Assembly (NCBI RefSeq): GCF_013177695.1
Contig: NZ_WOEY01000059.1
Location: forward strand, 1 to 63,965
Origin: Paraburkholderia solitsugae
GTDB lineage: Bacteria > Pseudomonadota > Gammaproteobacteria > Burkholderiales > Burkholderiaceae
Direction of reading: 5' to 3'
Length of the DNA: 63,965 nt
A program made the position numbers and the translations under genes. The notes below the pieces were generated by a model, which was not told the origin of the DNA, searched no databases, and saw nothing but the letters and a program-made list of their open reading frames with translations. Each line of letters begins with the position of its first letter. Position 1 is the stretch's first letter. Of the stretch, positions 16,119 through 24,947 are shown piece by piece.

Positions 16119-18512
16119 TCAACCTTTCCACGTCCAGTTGCGGATATCTTCCTTATCGATGCCTTCGGCATGCGCATAAGCCAGATGCTCGATGATCTGC
16201 CCACGCAGCCACTCTTTCGCGTGATCGCCGACGCCGCGCAGCACCGGCACACGATCGATCACGTCGATCGCCAGCGAGAAACGGTCAACCTCGTTGATGA
16301 TCGCCAGTTCAAGCGGCGTGTTGATGTTGCCTTTCTCGTGGTAGCCGTGCACATGCAGATTGTCGTGATTGGTGCGGTTGTAGGTCAGCTTATGCACCAG
16401 CGACGCGTACGAATGGAAGTTGAAAATCACCGGCTTCCTGGCGGTGAACAGCGAATCGAAATCGCGGTCGGACAGGCCGTGCGGATGCGCATGCTCAGGC
16501 ATCAGGCGGAACAGATCGACCACGTTGACGAAGCGGATCTTCAACTCGGGAAAGCGCTCCTTCAGAATCTCGACCGCGGCGAGCGCTTCCATCGTCGCGA
16601 TGTCACCGGCGCAAGCCATCACCACGTCCGGTTCGACACCCTGATCGGTCGACGCCCAATCCCAGATACCGATGCCCTTGGTGCAATGCGTAATGGCCGA
16701 TTCCATGTCGAGGTACTGCAGATGCGGCTGCTTGTCGGCGACGATCACATTCACGTAATCGCGCGAACGCAAGCAATGATCGGCGACGCTCAGCAGGCAG
16801 TTGGCGTCCGGCGGCAGGTAAATGCGCACCACGTTCGGGCTTTTATTGGTGACGACATCGAGAAAACCCGGGTCCTGGTGCGTGAAACCGTTGTGATCCT
16901 GGCGCCACACCAGCGACGTGATCAGCAGGTTGATCGACGGCACCGGTTGCCGCCAGCCAAGATCGCATTTCGCTTTTTCCAGCCACTTGGCGTGCTGGTT
17001 GAACATCGAATCAATCACGTGGACGAACGCTTCATAGGTGGCGAAAAGCCCATGGCGTCCGGTCAGCACGTAACCTTCGAACCAGCCTTCAAGCGTGTGC
17101 TCGCTCAGCATCTCCATCACGCGGCCATCCACCGAGAGTTCGCCGCCGTCGGCGTCGCTTGCCATCGTTTCGGCCAGCCAGGTTTTCTCCGAGGCCTCGT
17201 AGATGGCCGTCAGCTTGTTGCTGGCGGTTTCGTCGGGGCCGAATACGCGGAAGCTCGTCATGTTGTTGCGCATCACGTCGCGCAGAAACGTGCCGAGCAC
17301 CTCAGTGGGTGACGTGTACGAGCCGCCGGGGTTCTTCACCGCCACCGCGTAGTCGCGAAACGCCGGCAGGTCGAGCGTTTTGCACAGCAGACCGCCATTC
17401 GCATGCGGATTGGCGCTGATGCGGCGCGTGCCAACGGGCGACAGTTCACGCAGTTCTTCGACCAGACGTCCTGCTTCGTCGAATAGTGACTCCGGCTCAT
17501 AACTGCGCAGCCAGTTCTCTACGAGCTTCAGGCTTTCGCTATTGGTGACCGGATCGAGCACCGGCACCTGGTGCGCGCGCCACGAGCCTTCCACTTGATG
17601 ACCGTCGACTTCTTTCGGCCCGGTCCAGCCCTTCGGCGAGCGCAGCACAATCATCGGCCAGCGCGGCCGCGTTGCATCATTGGCCTCGCGCGCATGCTGC
17701 TGGATCGCGCGGATTTCGCCGATGCATTGTTCGAGCGTCGCAGCCATCTGTTGATGCATGGTGTCCGGATCGTCGCCTTCGACGAAATACGGTTTGTGGC
17801 CGTAGCCGGTCAGCAAAGCTTCGAGTTCCTCCCGGGGAATCCGCGCGAGGATCGTCGGATTGGCGATCTTGTAGCCGTTCAGATGCAGAACCGGCAGCAC
17901 CGCGCCATCGCGAATCGGGTTGAGGAATTTGTTCGAGTGCCATGAGGTGGCCAGCGGTCCGGTTTCCGCCTCGCCGTCGCCGATCATCACCGCGACGATC
18001 AGATCGGGGTTGTCGAACGCGGCGCCATAGCCGTGCGACAGGCTATAGCCGAGTTCGCCGCCTTCGTGAATCGAGCCCGGCGTTTCGGGCGTGCAATGCG
18101 AGCCGATACCGCCGGGAAACGAGAATTGCCGGAAGAAGCGGCGCATGCCGGCTTCGTCTTCGCTGCGGTCGGGATAAATTTCCGAGTAATGGCCCTCGAG
18201 GTAGCAGTGGGCCAGCGTGGCGGGCGCGCCATGGCCTGGGCCTGCGATATAGATCACGTTCAGATCGAGCTTCCTGATGAGCCGGTTCAGATGCACCAGC
18301 AGGAAGCTCTGCCCTGGGTCCGAGCCCCAATGGCCCAGCAGGCGGTTCTTGATGTGTTCGGGTTTGAGGGGTTCACGCAACAGCGGGTTGTCGCGCAAGT
18401 AGATCATGCCGGCCGAGAGGTAGTTGCAGGCGCGCCAGTAGCGGTCCATCTTGCGCAACGTGTCGGGTTCTAGTGTTTTCGGCGGGGTCAGACGGGAGGT
18501 TGCTTCGGCCAT
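16119..18512 (-). CDS. xfp: Xylulose-5-phosphate/fructose-6-phosphate phosphoketolase
   Basis: 797 residues, full length for the family. It shows YIAGPGHGAPATLAHCYLEG, FSFPGGIGSHCTPETPGSIH, the thiamine diphosphate motif region GDGEAETGPLATSWHSNKF, and LRSPKGWTGPKEVDG. The enzyme cleaves xylulose 5-phosphate (or fructose 6-phosphate) with phosphate to acetyl phosphate and glyceraldehyde 3-phosphate (or erythrose 4-phosphate). An AAGGAG site precedes the ATG at 18512. Together with ackA it makes a short bypass from pentose phosphates to acetate and ATP. Which sugar phosphate is preferred cannot be told from the sequence. Confidence 0.97.
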   Translation of the reverse strand: MAEATSRLTPPKTLEPDTLRKMDRYWRACNYLSAGMIYLRDNPLLREPLKPEHIKNRLLGHWGSDPGQSFLLVHLNRLIRKLDLNVIYIAGPGHGAPATLAHCYLEGHYSEIYPDRSEDEAGMRRFFRQFSFPGGIGSHCTPETPGSIHEGGELGYSLSHGYGAAFDNPDLIVAVMIGDGEAETGPLATSWHSNKFLNPIRDGAVLPVLHLNGYKIANPTILARIPREELEALLTGYGHKPYFVEGDDPDTMHQQMAATLEQCIGEIRAIQQHAREANDATRPRWPMIVLRSPKGWTGPKEVDGHQVEGSWRAHQVPVLDPVTNSESLKLVENWLRSYEPESLFDEAGRLVEELRELSPVGTRRISANPHANGGLLCKTLDLPAFRDYAVAVKNPGGSYTSPTEVLGTFLRDVMRNNMTSFRVFGPDETASNKLTAIYEASEKTWLAETMASDADGGELSVDGRVMEMLSEHTLEGWFEGYVLTGRHGLFATYEAFVHVIDSMFNQHAKWLEKAKCDLGWRQPVPSINLLITSLVWRQDHNGFTHQDPGFLDVVTNKSPNVVRIYLPPDANCLLSVADHCLRSRDYVNVIVADKQPHLQYLDMESAITHCTKGIGIWDWASTDQGVEPDVVMACAGDIATMEALAAVEILKERFPELKIRFVNVVDLFRLMPEHAHPHGLSDRDFDSLFTARKPVIFNFHSYASLVHKLTYNRTNHDNLHVHGYHEKGNINTPLELAIINEVDRFSLAIDVIDRVPVLRGVGDHAKEWLRGQIIEHLAYAHAEGIDKEDIRNWTWKG

Positions 18513-18888
18513 GGCGTCACTCCTTGAAAAGGACTGTCAGGCAGGTTAGCGGGTGCTGCAGCGGTTGTTCGTGACGCGGCCCGTGGAGAAAAACCAGCAA
18601 CGCCGGCCTTTCTGTCATGCGCATGACATAACACAGGCGTAGCGGCGAAGGTCCGTTGCTCAAGGCTTTCGGGGATTGGACCAGGGAATCGTCACGGGTG
18701 TGACCGTGAAGCGCGCGTCATGGTTCGACGCGATCGTTCAAAGCTTGATCTTGCGACGTGCATGCGTCGCTTTTGTGTAGGCGCGGGAAGCGTGGAGTGT
18801 GGCGTGGCCGATGCGATTGCCGGCCCGAACGTTGGCTAGCGCCCGTTCGACTGTTCGACGTTTGTTCGTTGGTCTTCAGTTGAAGGCC
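18513..18888. other. Intergenic region upstream of xfp
   Basis: About 375 bases between the xfp start and the small gene ending at 18889. It should contain the xfp promoter. Several short imperfect inverted repeats are present, but none is convincing as a named site. Confidence 0.4.
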
Positions 18889-19095
18889 TTACGCGGGCTC
18901 TTTCTCGTTCCGTTGTGGTGGCTGGTAGCGCCATTTGCTGGCATTGGGGTCGTTGCGCGCGTCGTCGCGTTCGCGTTGTTCGGCTCGCGCTTCATCGGCG
19001 CGGCCGAGTTCGGTGCGCCGGTCGCGCACGGCGGCTGGCGAATCGGCTTGACGCAACGGCGACGGCGAACGTCGCTGAGTAGGTAGTACTGACAT
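18889..19095 (-). CDS. Small charged hypothetical protein
   Basis: 68 residues from the ATG at 19095, which has a strong GGGAGG site 6 bases upstream. The product (MSVLPTQRRSPSPLRQADS at its start, then a run rich in Arg, Glu and Asp) is highly polar and probably disordered. It follows a 40-residue membrane peptide gene by 31 bases on the same strand, so the two are likely cotranscribed. No family recognised. Confidence 0.5.
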   Translation of the reverse strand: MSVLPTQRRSPSPLRQADSPAAVRDRRTELGRADEARAEQRERDDARNDPNASKWRYQPPQRNEKEPA

Positions 19096-19126
19096 GAAGC
19101 CTCCCTTTTCGAGGATGTGGGGCGAA

Positions 19127-19249
19127 TCAACGTTTCTTGCCTGTCCAGCGGCGGTCCGGGCGGTGTAGGAGACGAAGCTGACGCAGGTACATCGAAGCGC
19201 CAAACATCAGCGCCATGCCGGCCACGATGCCCCAGATTGCGGATGTCAT
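19127..19249 (-). CDS. Forty-residue single-helix membrane peptide
   Basis: Starts at the ATG at 19249 with an AAAGGAAA site. The product has one hydrophobic helix (IWGIVAGMALMFGASMYL) and a basic tail (RQLRLLHRPDRRWTGKKR), so it should insert with the tail in the cytoplasm. It resembles many short membrane peptides of unknown role. It precedes the 68-residue gene in a putative two-gene unit. Confidence 0.5.
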   Translation of the reverse strand: MTSAIWGIVAGMALMFGASMYLRQLRLLHRPDRRWTGKKR

Positions 19250-19554
19250 GATTTTCCTTTGGCCCGCCGGCCGCACAGCGTTTGATCGCCTGCGGCGTGA
19301 AGGTGGGCATCCGATTGCGCGTGCGCTGGCTTTGAATAGGCCTGATCGCGCCACACGCTAAGCAAGGATCATGCGCTCAATTGGGAGGAATGTCTGTACG
19401 TTGTTGGACAGTCGGCACGGCAGAGGCTGCCAGTCTTGCGCTAAACTTTAAGCGAGCATTAAGCGAATGCGATTAAGCTCTTCGCGCTGAATGCGCTACG
19501 GCGAACCGCATCTGGCGCGTCCTGCCCTGCTCGCCCATCATCCAAACGGTCACC

Positions 19555-19680
19555 ATGTCGACACCCAGCCGCCTCAAGACGCCCCTGATTCTTGTTCTCT
19601 CGCTCGTGCTGTTGTGCGCCGGTGTTGCCGTTCTGGTCGGCGTGTTCGGGTTGCTGGTCAAACTGGCGGGCCTTGCCTAG
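19555..19680 (+). CDS. Possible 41-residue membrane peptide
   Basis: An ATG at 19555 opens a 41-residue frame with a basic N-terminus (MSTPSRLKTP) and a long hydrophobic helix rich in Leu, Val and Gly, ending at the TAG at 19678-19680. The composition is that of a genuine single-pass peptide, but the ribosome site is poor and there is no homology I can cite. Confidence 0.35.
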   Translation: MSTPSRLKTPLILVLSLVLLCAGVAVLVGVFGLLVKLAGLA

Positions 19681-19837
19681 CATGCCGTTGGGCAGGCGTC
19701 GGCGGCAAAAAAGGCGTGCCGCCGAATCTGCGCAATGACAAGGGCGACAGTCTCGTGATGCTGGCGAGCTATCGCATCGCCGTGGAGGCGTGACTGCAAT
19801 GGACGCGGCTGGAACAGCGCTGCGAAAGGCAGAAAAC

Positions 19838-20554
19838 CTAAGCGCCCCCTACCGTCCCACCGCTCAGAAGCATATTGACGTCGAGATCGGCCAGTTCCCC
19901 AATCCGCTCAATCGTCACGTCCGCGGGCGGATTGCTGGAGATCTCCTTGGGATCGAAAGCGTAATGCCCCTGGCGAGGAAAAACCGTCGTCAGCCTCTCC
20001 CCCCAGGCCTTCTTCATGGCCGTCAAGATCCGTAACTTGTCATCGACCATCACGTACTGCCGGGCCGGATAACACTCCATCACCTGATCGAGCATCTGCT
20101 CCTTATGGATGTAGATCAAAACCCGTCCCTCGACCTCATCCCATAAGCCCGAGCGGGCGATCTTGCGCGGTTGGAACACCACATCGCCATCGGACAAAAT
20201 CACCGCCGGCCCGTACTGGGACACATGTTTGATCGCATCCAATGCCCCCGGATACAGCCGGTTCGCAAACGGATAGTCGATCAGAAACGACGACATCAAC
20301 AACAGGCGCGTGTCCCGAGGCTGCTCCAGCCGATAGCGCTGCAACGCCCCAAGGTAATCGGCATAGCCAAGCTCCGCGCGCAAGTCTTCAAAAATTTCCC
20401 AGTACCGCGCGCTGTTCTGCTCGCCGAACTCGCGGATCATGTGCGCACGTAAATCCGCCAGCACATGATCGTTGTCCAGTAACGTGTTATCGCAATCGAA
20501 CAGAAACACGACGTCGTGAGGCGTGGCGTTAGCGGCTTGCATCGCGGCTCCCAT
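19838..20554 (-). CDS. HAD superfamily hydrolase
   Basis: 238 residues. Motif I is FLFDCDNTLLDND, with the nucleophile and general-acid aspartates; motif II is VILSDGD; a lysine follows in the IHKEQMLDQV region; and motif III is VMVDDK. The helical cap between motif I and residue ~110 makes it a subclass I phosphatase. The substrate is unknown, but the gene begins 3 bases after the stop of 6-phosphogluconate dehydrogenase, so a sugar phosphate is plausible. A second ATG at 20542 has the better GGGAG site and could be the real start. Confidence 0.88.
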   Translation of the reverse strand: MGAAMQAANATPHDVVFLFDCDNTLLDNDHVLADLRAHMIREFGEQNSARYWEIFEDLRAELGYADYLGALQRYRLEQPRDTRLLLMSSFLIDYPFANRLYPGALDAIKHVSQYGPAVILSDGDVVFQPRKIARSGLWDEVEGRVLIYIHKEQMLDQVMECYPARQYVMVDDKLRILTAMKKAWGERLTTVFPRQGHYAFDPKEISSNPPADVTIERIGELADLDVNMLLSGGTVGGA

Positions 20555-20557
20555 GAA

Positions 20558-21595
20558 TTAGCCCTTGTGTCCATCGGCCGGCGTGGCCGCTTTCTCGACG
20601 TGACCGCCAAAGTCGTGCCGCATGGCCGACAACACCCGGTTCGCAAAATCCGCGTCGCCCCGTGAGCTGAAACGCGCGAATAGCGCCGCGCTCAGCACCG
20701 GCGTCGGCACGCCTTCGTCGATCGCGGCCGCCACCGTCCAGCGCCCTTCGCCCGAATCCGATACGCGCCCTGCATAGCTTTGCAGATCGGCGTCGCTGAC
20801 GAGCGATCCTGCGATCAGGTCCAGCAGCCACGAACCGATCACGCTGCCGCGCCGCCAGACCTCAGTGACCTCGGCGAGATTCAATTCGTATTGGTAAAGC
20901 TCGGGACGGCGCAGCGGCGACGTTTCGGCATCGGCTTCGCGCGCGTGTTTGCCGGCGTCGGCGTGGTGCAGAATGTTCAGGCCTTCGGCATACGCGGCCA
21001 TCATTCCGTATTCGATGCCGTTGTGGACCATCTTCACAAAGTGCCCCGCCCCCTGCGGGCCGCAATGCAGGAAGCCCTGATCGGCCGTGCTGGCGCTGGC
21101 GGTGCGGCCCGGTGTGGCGGGCGCGGAGCCCGCGCCCGGCGCAAGCGTCGAGAAAATCGGTTCGAGCCGCTTCACGACCTCTGCCTCGCCGCCGATCATC
21201 AGGCAGTAGCCGCGCTCGCGGCCCGCGACGCCGCCGCTCGTACCGACATCCACGTAGTGCAGCTGATGTTTGGCCAGATCGGCGCCGCGGCGAATGTCGT
21301 CGTGGTAGTAGGAGTTGCCGCCGTCGATCACTATGTCGCCGGGTTCCAGCAGGGGCACGAGGCTGTCGAGCGTCTTGTCGACCACCGCCGCGGGCACCAT
21401 CAGCCACACCGCGCGCGGCTTCTCCAGTTTCGCGACCAGGTCGTCGAGCGATGCCGCCCCCGCAATGCCTTCCTGTTTCAGCTTGTCCACCGCTGCCGGT
21501 TGCACGTCGTAAGCGATACATTGCTGACCGCCCTTCGTCAGGCGTCGCACCATGTCCGCGCCCATGCGTCCCAATCCAATCATGCCTAGCTGCAT
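20558..21595 (-). CDS. gnd: 6-phosphogluconate dehydrogenase, decarboxylating (short GntZ/YqeC-type)
   Basis: 345 residues from the ATG at 21595, preceded by GGAGCGAG. It carries a Rossmann start (MQLGMIGLGRMGADMVRRL), VDVGTSGGVAGRERGYCLMIGG for substrate binding, and HFVKMVHNGIEYGMMAAYAEG with the catalytic Lys and the following Asn. The length matches the short, often NAD-linked subclass rather than the ~470-residue Gnd. It contains a low-complexity insert of Ala, Pro and Gly around residue 150. It oxidises 6-phosphogluconate to ribulose 5-phosphate and CO2 and is cotranscribed with the HAD hydrolase. Confidence 0.93.
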   Translation of the reverse strand: MQLGMIGLGRMGADMVRRLTKGGQQCIAYDVQPAAVDKLKQEGIAGAASLDDLVAKLEKPRAVWLMVPAAVVDKTLDSLVPLLEPGDIVIDGGNSYYHDDIRRGADLAKHQLHYVDVGTSGGVAGRERGYCLMIGGEAEVVKRLEPIFSTLAPGAGSAPATPGRTASASTADQGFLHCGPQGAGHFVKMVHNGIEYGMMAAYAEGLNILHHADAGKHAREADAETSPLRRPELYQYELNLAEVTEVWRRGSVIGSWLLDLIAGSLVSDADLQSYAGRVSDSGEGRWTVAAAIDEGVPTPVLSAALFARFSSRGDADFANRVLSAMRHDFGGHVEKAATPADGHKG

Positions 21596-22000
21596 ATCTC
21601 GCTCCGGAAAGTGTCTCGTTGCGCTGCTCGAAAGGGTTCGGTGTACGACAGCCGTGCCGCGCGCTTCACTTGCGGCAAGTGGCGCTTCTAACTGTAGGTG
21701 CGTTTTACGTGATCCGACAGACACACGGTAGCAGTCTTGGATCGTCTGTGCGTTGAATCGGGCATCTCCGCCGACGACAAATGACGATACGCTTCTTTGC
21801 AGAGTTTTTGCGCAGCAGGAAGTTCCGGTCGTGCGCCGGTGCGAGCTTTAGCGCATACGCAAGCTTCGATTCAGCTAACTGCCGTCTTACACTTCTCGTT
21901 GCTCAGGCTCAGGCTCAGGCTGACGTTTCCAATGCCGCTTTCAAATGGCATGGGGATCGGTTCGCGCGGCCAATGGGCGTGCCGCGTGTAAACCGTGCGC
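21596..22000. other. Intergenic region with a short hexanucleotide tandem repeat
   Basis: About 400 bases upstream of the 6-phosphogluconate dehydrogenase gene with no credible gene. Positions 21901-21922 hold GCTCAG repeated nearly four times, a tract prone to slippage. Confidence 0.5.
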
Positions 22001-23323
22001 CTATCGCCGCCGTGCCTGAACCTTCCCGTATTGCGTGCGCGCGAAACGCCGCACCGCGCGCCACATCTGCGGATAGCGGTAACCCGGCACGGCAAATAGC
22101 GCCAGCGCGCAAAGCGCCAGCAAACTGCAGAACAGGAACGTGCCGCGATAGCTGAACGCCTGCACCAGCAAACCCGACAACACGCCGGAGAGAATCGAGC
22201 CGACCCGCGCGGCATTGAAGAACAGCGCGGTTGCGCGGCCCGGCGACTGCGGCATCAGGTCCTGCACGTAGGTCATGCCGAGGCACGAAGTCACCGCGAC
22301 CACGAATGCATTGAGCATCTGCATCGGGATCAGCACGTGGACGCTCCCCGCCAGCGACATCGCGATGAAATACACGGCGTGAACCGCCGCGCAGGCGGCC
22401 AGCCAGTTAGGCTTGTGCAGCGTCGACGACTTCGCGCCGAGCGCGAGCATCATCGGAATCTCCACCAGGGCGCCGAAGCCGAGCATGATCGACACATCCA
22501 GATGCGTGCCGTTCAGGCCGTGCACGATGTAAAGCGGCAGCACGATCATGGTGGCGTTCGCAGCAAGACCGAGCAAGGTGAGCGCGGCCACGGCGCGGCG
22601 GATGTCGTTTTGCGAGGCGACGCCCGGCAGGTCTTCGTGCGCCTCTTCGCCGGGTGCGGTGAGCGGCGGCACGGTGATCGAGGCTGAAGGCTCCGAGGCT
22701 GTGTCTTCCACGGTGTGATCGCCCAGATGGCCTTGCGGCTCCCGCATGCGCCAGACAATGGTCGCGCAGGCCGCGAAACTCGCCGCCGCGAACAGGAAGA
22801 GCCCATAGAAGCCGGTGCCGGCGAGCACCAGCGCGCCCACCGATGGCCCGAACACCCACGCCGCCGACAGGATGGTCCGCAAGGTGGCGCTGGCGAACGC
22901 GCGCTCCGCGGGGTCCGGCACCGGCAGCGTCGCGCGGCTGAACGAGAACACCATCGAGATGGCCGAGCCCCCCGCGCCGATAAAGACAATGCCAACCGCC
23001 AGCAACAGCCGGTAGTCACGCACCACGCATAGACAGAGGTAGCCGAGTGCGGCGGCCACCAGCGCCGCCAGCAACAACGGCCGGTGCCTTCCGCTCGCAT
23101 CGCTCCAACGGCCGGCGAAGGTGCTGGCGAGCACCCCGCTGGCGGCGATCAGCGTCATGAAGATGCCGAGCTTGAGCGGTGTCATGCCGGCGCGTTCAAC
23201 GCCGAATAGCGACAGATAGGGAGCGGTGAACGACATCGCCACACCGAGCATGAGGGTGGCGGCGGCCAGCGGCTTGAAGCCAGGGATGCGCAGCAGGTCG
23301 AAAAAACGGGCGGTTTTCAACAC
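22001..23323 (-). CDS. MFS transporter, sugar efflux (SetA-like) type
   Basis: 440 residues, twelve membrane helices in two halves separated by a charged loop (residues ~205-240, rich in Glu and Ser). The N-terminus (PGFKPLAAATLMLGVAMSF) and the FAGRWSDASGRHRPLL loop between helices 2 and 3 fit the sugar-efflux transporter branch of the MFS. The role would be export of sugars or related compounds through the inner membrane; no substrate can be assigned. It stands alone. Confidence 0.8.
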   Translation of the reverse strand: MLKTARFFDLLRIPGFKPLAAATLMLGVAMSFTAPYLSLFGVERAGMTPLKLGIFMTLIAASGVLASTFAGRWSDASGRHRPLLLAALVAAALGYLCLCVVRDYRLLLAVGIVFIGAGGSAISMVFSFSRATLPVPDPAERAFASATLRTILSAAWVFGPSVGALVLAGTGFYGLFLFAAASFAACATIVWRMREPQGHLGDHTVEDTASEPSASITVPPLTAPGEEAHEDLPGVASQNDIRRAVAALTLLGLAANATMIVLPLYIVHGLNGTHLDVSIMLGFGALVEIPMMLALGAKSSTLHKPNWLAACAAVHAVYFIAMSLAGSVHVLIPMQMLNAFVVAVTSCLGMTYVQDLMPQSPGRATALFFNAARVGSILSGVLSGLLVQAFSYRGTFLFCSLLALCALALFAVPGYRYPQMWRAVRRFARTQYGKVQARRR

Positions 23324-23495
23324 GGGGGCGGTGGGTCAGGGAAAGCGAGCCTGCGACGCACGATGCGCACCGCAGACTTCGTGGCCGGAACAACTGGGGC
23401 ATTATCGGCCTACCTTGCGGGTCCGTAAACCTGCGTCCCTGCATCCCACATTTATATTGCGCGCCGTTGCGGACGAACTGGCGGCATAGACGACG

Positions 23496-23813
23496 CTACT
23501 TGCCCTCACCCGCCGGGTGCACGACAACGTATCCGCGCTTTTCGAGCGTCCAGCGGTGCCACTGATTGCCATAGACACCACAACCGATGCCGAACAGCAC
23601 GGACAATATCAGTCCGATCGTGCCGATCGTTTCACCCCACAAACCCGAGAAAAACAGCAGCGTATTGACTGCCAGCATGACGAAAGTGGCAAACCACATT
23701 CTCTTCGACATTGCCCAGATGAAGCCCAACAGCAATGCACCCCAACTGAAACCCGTGGCGACCGCGACGGTTTCGTCCTTGCCGGGCCGCTGAAGGTAGA
23801 TCCTTTCCGCCAT
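23496..23813 (-). CDS. DUF2628-like small membrane protein
   Basis: 105 residues. A polar start is followed by FSWGALLLGFIWAMSKRMW, a second hydrophobic stretch (ATFVMLAVNTLLFFSGLW) and a third (IGTIGLILSVLFGIGCGVYG), then NQWHRWTLEKRGY. The pattern of a short helix, a Trp-rich turn and a conserved G.GN.W element is that of DUF2628 proteins, whose function is unknown. The ATG at 23813 gives the family-typical N-terminus. The gene is single and divergent from the MarR gene. Confidence 0.7.
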   Translation of the reverse strand: MAERIYLQRPGKDETVAVATGFSWGALLLGFIWAMSKRMWFATFVMLAVNTLLFFSGLWGETIGTIGLILSVLFGIGCGVYGNQWHRWTLEKRGYVVVHPAGEGK

Positions 23814-23956
23814 TTCCTTTCCTGATCCTGAACGCGATGATGCATCGAGATGCGAATCATGACGTTTAACATGTCACGCTGGCAAGAACATGCGTTTGCG
23901 TGAAATTTGTGCGACGACGCACCCGCCGGCATCTCCTGGCGCGGCGCACTAAATTT

Positions 23957-23977
23957 TAGTTGCCTTGCTAACCATAT
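23957..23977. promoter_or_regulatory. Operator-like repeat, copy 1, upstream of marR-type gene
   Basis: TAGTTGCCTTGCTAACCATA plus T, matching 19 of 21 bases of 24431-24451. It lies 10 bases before the MarR start, with TTAG and CTAA arms 8 bases apart. Two near-identical sites before both genes of one unit suggest binding by the MarR protein itself. Confidence 0.55.
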
Positions 23978-23986
23978 TGCGTTTCA

Positions 23987-24412
23987 ATGGAGGCCATGTT
24001 CGATCATTGCCTTTACTTCAATTCTTCCGCATTGGCGCGGCTTGCCGAGCGCGAATGGGGTGCCGTGTACGCCGAATTCGGGCTGACGCCACCCCAGGGT
24101 TTCGTGCTGCGCGTCGTGTTGGCCACGCCCGGTTGCCTGAGTAGCCAGGTGGCGGATCTGCTGGGCATTGCCCGCCCTACTGCGACGCGGCTGATCGATA
24201 ACCTGAGCGACAAGGGACTGGTGGAGCGCCGCCAGGGCGAAACCGACGGCCGCGAATGGCGTGTGCATGCCACACGGGCGGGCAAAGCGCTCGAGCGGCC
24301 GATTAACGAAGCCAGCGCGCAAATTGCGAAGAATCTACGCGCCAGGATCGGGCCGGAGTTGTTTGAGGCGGCCGTTACGTCAATGCACGGCGTGCGAAAA
24401 GCGCTTGGATAA
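23987..24412 (+). CDS. MarR family transcriptional regulator
   Basis: 141 residues. The winged HTH is clear: LSSQVADLLGIARPTATRLI as helix-turn-helix and DKGLVERRQGETDGREWRVHAT as the wing, flanked by the dimerisation helices. MarR proteins usually repress their own operon and release DNA on binding phenolics, oxidants or other ligands. The ATG at 23987 is used; a second ATG at 23996 is possible. The operator-like repeats at 23957 and 24431 point to control of this gene and of the small membrane protein gene that follows. Confidence 0.9.
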   Translation: MEAMFDHCLYFNSSALARLAEREWGAVYAEFGLTPPQGFVLRVVLATPGCLSSQVADLLGIARPTATRLIDNLSDKGLVERRQGETDGREWRVHATRAGKALERPINEASAQIAKNLRARIGPELFEAAVTSMHGVRKALG

Positions 24413-24430
24413 GGTGTTTTTTTAATCCGA

Positions 24431-24451
24431 TAGTTGTCTTGCTAATCATAT
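24431..24451. promoter_or_regulatory. Operator-like repeat, copy 2, upstream of the 95-residue gene
   Basis: TAGTTGTCTTGCTAATCATA plus T, differing from copy 1 by two C/T changes, 13 bases before the ATG at 24465. It probably overlaps a promoter, giving the small gene its own MarR-controlled transcription. Confidence 0.55.
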
Positions 24452-24464
24452 AAGGGAGAATCGG

Positions 24465-24752
24465 ATGGACCATCTGGTGAGTCAGCGCAATGCGACAACC
24501 CGCAAGGCCACGGGAAGATTTTCAGGCGGTACGCGGGGTTCGGCGAACTGGATTTTCGGTGCCGCCATCGGGATGTCGCTTTGTATCCTGCTGGGCATCG
24601 CGATTGCTTGCGCACCCGCTGCCGTGCGCAGTAATAACGAGCACTGCTTGCAAGCGCTGGCGGATGAGCAGCACGTCAGTGTCGAGGATTTTTTCCAGAA
24701 CTCCGCTGGGCAGGATGCGCTGGCGTTGGCGGCTGAGCAATGCGCGAGATGA
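24465..24752 (+). CDS. MarR-linked small membrane protein, unknown family
   Basis: 95 residues with an excellent AAGGGAGA ribosome site. A basic N-terminus (about 27 residues) is followed by one helix (IFGAAIGMSLCILLGIAIACAP) and a periplasmic tail of about 45 residues with two cysteines (EHCLQALADEQHVSVEDFF and AAEQCAR), which could form a disulfide. I do not recognise the family. It shares an operator-like element with the adjacent MarR gene, and the thioredoxin-like gene lies 195 bases further on, so a redox or stress role is conceivable but only inferred. Confidence 0.65.
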   Translation: MDHLVSQRNATTRKATGRFSGGTRGSANWIFGAAIGMSLCILLGIAIACAPAAVRSNNEHCLQALADEQHVSVEDFFQNSAGQDALALAAEQCAR

Positions 24753-24947
24753 CTGGCTTGCCTTGCGCTTCGGGCTGAGCCGCTGCGGGTCAGATATCGA
24801 TGAAAGCCCATCCTGCATGGGAAAACACCCCTGCCTCCTCGCTGACGATCTCGGCCATAGCTGCTACTCTTTACCCAATCCACGCGCAGCGAGGCCCCGC
24901 GCAAGCGGAAACCCTGTCTGCGACGGTAAAAAGGCACCGGAGCACCC

